64,000 nt of DNA from Corylus avellana (lineage: Eukaryota > Streptophyta > Magnoliopsida > Fagales > Betulaceae). The stretch's first letter is position 1. Each line of letters opens with the position of its first letter. Location: NCBI RefSeq assembly GCF_901000735.1, contig NC_081541.1, positions 31,700,060 through 31,764,059 on the forward strand, read 5' to 3'. Shown here piece after piece: positions 58,807-64,000 of the stretch. The notes under the pieces were generated by a model. That model saw only the letters and a program-made list of their open reading frames with translations. It ran no database searches and had not been told where the DNA came from. Made by a program: the position numbers and the translations under genes.

Positions 58807-61800
58807 ATTATATGGGTAACCCCAAACTTGACCTATTTATTAAATAAGTCAATCCCCTCAACATTGACACAACCTATTTAAACAAGCAGGTGACACAACA
58901 CAACACAACACGACCTGCATAACTCGTTTATGCCGGTCACTCATTGGTTAGAGGATTGATCCGAAAATAAATCGTTTATTAATCGGGTTCACCCAATTTG
59001 ACCCAAATTCTATTTTACTAAGCCATAACCCACTAATTTCATATTCAGTTCGTGTCGAGTTGCAGGTCATGTCAAAAATTATTAGTCCTGCTTGTGGGTA
59101 GCCAAACCACCGCCCCAAATGGCCATGGGGGTGGTTCGGCCACCTCCTCTAAGCATATCTAGGGGTGGTCGAACCATCCCCAATGGCCATGAGGGTGTTC
59201 AGCCACCCCCAAGTGGGGCCAAAAAAAAAAAAAAAATGGAAAAGGTGGTCGAGCCACTCACTTTGGCCAAATGAAGGGTGATTGAGCCACCCCAAGACCA
59301 AGAGGTTGGTTCAATCACCCTCTCTGAACAGTTTGGGGGTGACCAAACCACCCTTATGGCCTTAGAGGTGATTCGGCCACCCCCCATTTGGCCAAAAGGG
59401 GTGGCACAACCACAACCTCCATTTCTTCTTTTTTTTTTTTCTTTTTAAAATTTGGGTTTTTTTTTTTTTTAATTATTGTAAGTGACACGTGTCATGATAT
59501 GATTGGTACTAATGTGGCACATTAATAGATTCTGTCAATTTTTCAAACGATAAATACCTATATTTTTGCTTAATTCAAGGAGTATTTAATTACTTTTTAA
59601 GCCACAATGAGCTATTTGTCACAACCTCAAACTATCGGACCAATTTAGCAATTTTTCCATAATATTAAGGACCCAAAGGAGAAACAAATAAAGGAGGGAA
59701 AGCATCAAGAAAGTGGAAGTCTCTTAGCAAAAAGATCTATTGGCTTGTAGGGTGATCAAGGAGAACTATGGAAACTACATGATGTATTTCATGAGCCTTA
59801 TGAGCAGTCAAATGTAGAATAAGTTTGTTGATGTTAGAATATAAATTAAATGATTAAATTAACTATTTCTAATCAATTTAGATTTTTGCGATAATTGATG
59901 ATTTAATATGGTATCAGAGCAAAGGTCCTAAGTTCGAACCATGTCTTTGTCATTCATCTCTCATTTCAATTAAATATTCTACTTGTTGGATATTATTAAG
60001 CTTTTGGGAGAACCAGTGATATCCTACTTGGAAGTTTCAAATCCTATTCTAGCTATGGGGTAATTTAGTTGTTTCATATGCTTTTCTATCCAACTTAAAG
60101 GCTGATTTGGACGGACATGGGGTAATTTGTTGTTTCATATGATTTTCCATCCAACTTAATGGCTGATTTGGATGGAGGGGGCAATTTGACAACGAAACTT
60201 CAAAATAGGATTTGAGTTGCAATGAGTTAAAGTTTATGGGGCGTAATATAGCCATTTCATGTGCTTTTCCTTAGTGCCACCCTTTCTTTTCTCTTGCTTT
60301 CTTTTAATTGCAGACAAAACAACTTTTTTTGAAGTTTCCTTCATCCTCAAATGTTTCTTAGGTTTAACAAAAACGATAATGCTTTCTTTTAAAGACCTTA
60401 AAAATGCAATTGATCTAATAGTTCTAAGTGAGTTAGCGCCAGTTTTGCTACCTTCCCTTCTTTGATTATATTTGAAATTCAAGGAAACAACTATAGAATT
60501 CAATTTTTCACACATTGCGAGGCAGTATTACGATTCTAAGTGTCTCACATGGCTTAAGTGCAAACCACGTGTATATGAACTCTTTGGTACCCTTTTCTTG
60601 CAAATTGGTTTTCAAAAGTGAGTTTTACTTGAGGTTTGTATCATTTGGTATTAGAGCCAGCCATCACATTGAGTATGGGATCGACTGAGCTATGACTTTG
60701 TGGTCGAGCCAAGGAGAGAGCGACTTATAGGCTGGGTTAAAATGTTTGGGTATTATGTATGGGCATAGTGTTAAGTCTATGAAATTGATAGGTGAGTGGA
60801 GCCGCCAAGAGAAAAATGGCTACTATCGGGTCAGTGTTGAATGTCGATAAAGTGGGCTGCTGTAGATGTCAATTGTGGAGCGTGGCGGTATGTTACGATC
60901 CTAAGTGTTCCTTATGGCTTAAATGTAATCATAATCATGTGTATATAAGCTTTTAAACACTCTTCCCTTGCGAGTTGGTTTTTAATGGTAAGTTCTATGA
61001 GATGTTTGTAACATCATGGTATCCAAGGTCATTCATTAAGAACTATTAGGGAGGATGAGACCACGATGAGGCATGATACTGTAACTGTTTTGATTCACTA
61101 AGCCATGATATTTATGTGACATTTCCTTGTCCTCTAAAACCCTTCTTTATTGCAGGGTTGTGATTAGGAGTCTGCGTTGCTAATTTGAATATGCCATCCT
61201 TGATGTTTGAGTAGTTCATCCCTTCTCACACAGTGCATCCACATCTACATGATATGATAATTGGTTCCTAAATATGTTTCTTTGTAATTGCAGGCTCGGT
61301 TATCCTTGATGTTTCCAGAAGTTTTGGCAGGAGAAAGAAGGAAAGTTCCCGGCCAAATTCTCCACAAGTGCATGACAAATTGCCTTCTCCAAACGCAGTT
61401 TACCCATCTGGTTTTGCTTCTAAGAAAAAGGTAGAAGTAGAAAATGGTGAGGATTTTCCTCATTTTGATGCTAAAGAAACTTTTGCCCAATATCCTTTTC
61501 TCAACAAGGGCCCAGTCCAATCCTCTCAATCAGTGCCTACGTCCGGAATTCTCACACTGGTTCATACTCTCTCTCTCTCTCTCTCTCTCTCACAAGCACA
61601 TGTACACGAATGTTCTTTCTTGGTTTCTTTTCTCTTTGTGGGGGATGATTATCACATCAAACATCTTATAAATCCCCTGTTTTTTGTATCCATTTGACTC
61701 CTCTCTCGTGGTGACAGCCCGACAATTCCAGAGACACTCCGAAGATAAATGGCGGCCTCTTCTATGGAGAAACAACAAACAGTCGGGTAGAGGATGAAAA

Positions 61801-62527
61801 GCTCCATGCTTCACAAAACGGTGTTCCTAAACCTCTTCTTGATGACATGGGAGAACATGGTGGTGGTGCTTCAGCTACCGAATCCATGAACTTTACTTTC
61901 ACTGGTATTACCAACCCTTTAGAAGGCAGCGATGACGAAGAGATCCAATCTGTAATTTCTGATTCCTGCGTCTCCGTCGGACGATATCACGTAAAAGAAA
62001 GCTTAGCTTCCATTCTGCAGTCCATCTTTGACAAGTATGGAGACATAGCTGCAAGCTGCCAGTTAGAATCCTTATCCTTGCGCTCTTATTATCTGGAGTG
62101 TGTATGCACTGTGGTGAAGGAGTTGCAATCCAGTTCAGCTATACATCTGACCAAACCCAAAATCAAAGAGCTGTCGGCCATTCTTAAGGATGTTGAATCT
62201 GCTAAAATTGATGTCAGCTGGCTGCGAGGCATAATCAATGACATGACAAAAGATGTTGAGCTCATCAGCCAGCACCGAGCCATTGAGTCAGCAAAGAGCA
62301 ACTGTGACAGTGAGTTGGAAGCAAAAAGGAAAGAGCTAGCATCTCAAATGGAAGATCTCTCTCTTAAAGAAAAAGAGGCTGCCATTGCCAAGAAACAAGT
62401 AGCTAAAACCAGAGCTCGGCTGAGTGAGCTTGAGCTCAAAGCTTCCCAGCTCAATGAGACTATTTTGTCTATCAGGTCCAAGGTTGAAAATTTTCAGGGC
62501 AGATCCTTGTTAGATGAACTCTTGTGA
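57009..62527 (+). CDS. PEARLI4-family ('phospholipase-like') protein, copy B
   Basis: Exons 57009-57132, 61294-61559 and 61718-62527 encode the same 399-aa sequence as copy A: basic N-terminal patch, disordered middle, PEARLI4 region and C-terminal coiled coil. I found no amino-acid difference between the copies. Intron 1 is 4161 bp because of the extra 2.1 kb block. Intron 2 has a CT run 8 bp longer. It may be the allele or the same locus as copy A rather than a second gene (see findings), so gene counts should treat the pair with caution. The molecular function of the family is not established from sequence. Confidence 0.88.
58618..59410. repeat. GGTGGCC palindromic blocks interrupted by another element
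   Basis: Blocks at 58618-58715 and about 59095-59410 hold repeated GGGTGGCCAAACCACCCC-like words. Between them lies an AT-richer segment bounded by GTCGTGTCGAGAC and GTTCGTGTCGAGTTGCAGGT, probably a separate insertion. The order suggests nesting. Confidence 0.55.
58763..58804. repeat. (TA)n microsatellite
   Basis: About 20 TA dinucleotides inside the copy B-specific block. Confidence 0.95.
59829..60005 (+). mobile_element. TRIM-like fragment in PEARLI4 intron 1, copy B
   Basis: Same element as 51467-51640: LTR-like start TGTTAGAATATAAATTAAAT, then TGGTATCAGAGC and interior. Confidence 0.7.
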
Positions 62528-63038
62528 TGCAACCGTGAACGAACCAAAAGGTTTCAATTTCTCGTGTTGTATAAGTACGGCAATAGAACACCATAAACTA
62601 GGACATCATATATTTGCATGTTGTAATACAATTTGAAATAAAGGGATTGAAGGCTTTGTTCTATTCTTGCTTCCTGTAACAAACTTAAGGTTGAATTTAT
62701 CCTTGAGAAAGATTGCACTTAATCGATGTAATACACTTAGAATCGTGTTAAGATCGTAACATATTTGCATTCCTCATCTTTTTCCGCTCTCTTATATTTC
62801 TTGCTTCCCAACTACATTATAGAACTAGTTTGATTATGTCTTGCAGATGTATACACTTATATTTCACTCATTAGCTTTCTAAATGGAATCATTTATCGAT
62901 AAAGTCTAATACAAAAAATATTTAATTGAAATAGGGTAAATTGTAGAGGTAGAATTTGAACTTTAGACGTTTACTGTCCTTTATAAATGAAGTCTATCAC
63001 GTATTTGTAGTAAATTCAATAGAAATGCTCTTAAAATG
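62528..63038. other. 3' flank of PEARLI4 copy B
   Basis: Same sequence as 54155-54665, with candidate polyadenylation signal AATAAAGGG near 62637. No gene. Confidence 0.5.
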
Positions 63039-63650
63039 GGAATAGGATTCTCTCCAATCCATAATAGACCGGAGAATATTCAGTTCATGGCTGAGATTTC
63101 GTTTTAGAAATCCTAGAGCCATAAATAGGACATCTGTCCCATTAAAAATAAAAAATAAAAAAACTAATATTTCAAATTAAAAAAATAAAAATAAAAATTA
63201 ATAAAAGAATAAGGGGTGACTGGCCACAAGGGGTTGCCGGACCACCCCATTTTAGATGGGGGTGGCTCTAATGGCCGGCAAGGGGTGGCTAGACCACCTC
63301 ATGGCCCTTGGGGGTGGTTCGGCCACCCCCTAATCCCATATCTTAAAAAATAATAATAATAAATAAATAAAAAAAAATTTTGCCCTTGGGAGGCCGGACC
63401 ACCCCCAAGGGCCCTCGGATCTAAAAAAAATTGTTTGGCCCTTGGGGTGGTGAAATCACCCTCAGTCCCAACTGATGGCTAGCCACTCCTTAATTTTTTA
63501 TACTTTTTTTAATAATTTTTTTAAAAATTATATAATTTTTTTTTATTATTATTAATGGGACATATGTCTTATTTATGGCCTTAAGATCTCTTTTCTGACT
63601 ATTAACTAGATATTCTCCAGTTCATTTTAGACCGAATAGGATCTTGTTCC
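63039..63650. mobile_element. Mutator-like foldback MITE, complete
   Basis: The left end GGAATAGGATTCTCTCC pairs with the right end ACCGAATAGGATCTTGTTCC. The arms pair for roughly 115 bp (CATAAATAGGACATCTGTCC against its counterpart near 63560). The centre is GC-rich GGTGGCC palindromes. Flanks CTTAAAATG (63030-63038) and CTTATAATG (63651-63659) are a 9-bp duplication with one change. Confidence 0.82.
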
Positions 63651-63739
63651 CTTATAATGGTCCAAAATGTTTGTACATAATTTGGACCTATAACCCGACC
63701 CGAGGGCCCAACTCGTAGTGTTCAAGACTTCTAGTTTCA

Positions 63740-64000
63740 CCGACCATACTATCCAAGCCCAGTATTTTGTGGTAATTACAACAATTCCATACACGTTCCT
63801 CTAATTCGCGATTTTCACTCCCCAATCTCCATTCCTCTCATCCAAAACAAAACTCCCAGATAGCGCGCTCTGCAATCGAATCAAATTTCCTTCACAGGTT
63901 CGTCTCTTTCATCTTTGTGCAATCGAAGCAATTTCTTTGTTGAGATTTAAGTTGGCTTTCTAGGGTTTGGTTAGGGTTTTTGTTTTTTATGCTTGTTTGG
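63740..64000 (+). other. Probable 5' leader of a further gene, incomplete
   Basis: C/T-rich sequence (CCTCTAATTCGCGATTTTCA, CTCCCAATCTCC-like) leads to TTCCTTCACAG|GTTCGTCTC, a plausible leader exon end and donor near 63898, followed by GTTTGGTTAGGGTTTTTG of intron character. No coding sequence is reached before the window ends. Confidence 0.4.

Larger units (their letters stand above)
57546..59656. other. 2111-bp block present only in copy B, intron 1
   Basis: In copy A GGGTGCCCT (to 51292) joins directly to CCATAATATTAAGG; in copy B these are separated by this block. There is no target-site duplication at its borders and only about 1 bp of shared sequence. It contains GGTGGCC palindromic blocks, a TTA microsatellite near 58485 and a (TA)n run, and no gene. 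Its right end (GTCACAACCTCAAACTATCG then CAATTTAGCAATTTTT) reads like one arm of another foldback MITE. Confidence 0.85.
55101..63370. repeat. Segment copy B (near-identical to 48822-55000)
   Basis: It begins immediately after the gap at the base equivalent to 48822 and follows copy A to the point where copy A hits the gap (AAATAAATAA at 63361-63370), then continues. It contains an extra 2111 bp at 57546-59656. Confidence 0.95.

Noticed and set aside
57546..59656. The copy B-specific block as a single inserted transposon
   Set aside because: No target-site duplication or terminal inverted repeats at its borders; it is a mosaic of fragments.
1..64000. CRISPR arrays, operons, viral integrations, biosynthetic cluster or an undescribed multigene system
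   Set aside because: The repeats are microsatellites, MITEs and tandem duplications. The genes are unrelated housekeeping and regulatory plant genes. The two monooxygenases alone do not make a cluster.

Overview
The window is nuclear DNA of a dicot, probably a woody one. Genes are intron-rich with GT-AG introns, intergenic DNA is AT-rich, and there are many microsatellites, MITEs and TRIM-like retroelement remnants. A recurrent palindromic GGGGTGGCC/GGCCACCCC repeat family would fit a tree such as a Fagales member, but the species assignment is only an impression. Nothing is prokaryotic or viral, and I found no CRISPR array, operon or novel multigene system. The interest lies in gene structure, transposon/intron interplay, conserved gene order and an assembly-level duplication.

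Layout: 2-190 is the 3' end of a subtilisin-like protease. 1960-6281 and 6976-9746 are tandem paralogous FAD monooxygenases (MO1-like, six exons each, matching exon sizes). 10826-14756 is 26S proteasome lid subunit RPN3 (8 exons). 18922-16619 (minus) is TRAPP complex subunit 2-like (5 exons). 22.9-31.0 kb is UBC23, a giant UBE2O-type E2 (1152 aa). 36794-36342 (minus) is a small DUF1279 membrane protein. 41096-41803 is a phytocyanin-type blue-copper protein. 45585-42549 (minus) is the bHLH regulator ABORTED MICROSPORES (AMS, 8 exons). 50750-54154 and 57009-62527 are two copies of a PEARLI4-family gene whose three exons encode identical 399-aa proteins. The last 300 bp look like the leader of a further gene.

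The two PEARLI4 copies lie in two 6.2 kb and 8.3 kb segments that are nearly identical in introns and flanks and are separated by exactly 100 Ns. The first segment stops inside a hairpin-forming MITE and the second starts 6.2 kb back in the same sequence. The simplest reading is an unmerged contig or haplotype overlap; a true tandem duplication is possible.

The genes do not form a pathway. They are housekeeping genes (proteasome, vesicle tethering, ubiquitin conjugation) plus a tapetum transcription factor, a copper protein and oxidases. Their order is informative: from memory, Arabidopsis carries the homologues split between At2g16900-16920 (PEARLI4, AMS, UBC23) and At2g20930-20960 (TRAPPC2L, DUF1279, PEARLI4). 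This window interleaves both sets and so resembles the arrangement before the Arabidopsis duplication. Exon coordinates were derived by hand from reading frame, splice sites and family resemblance.
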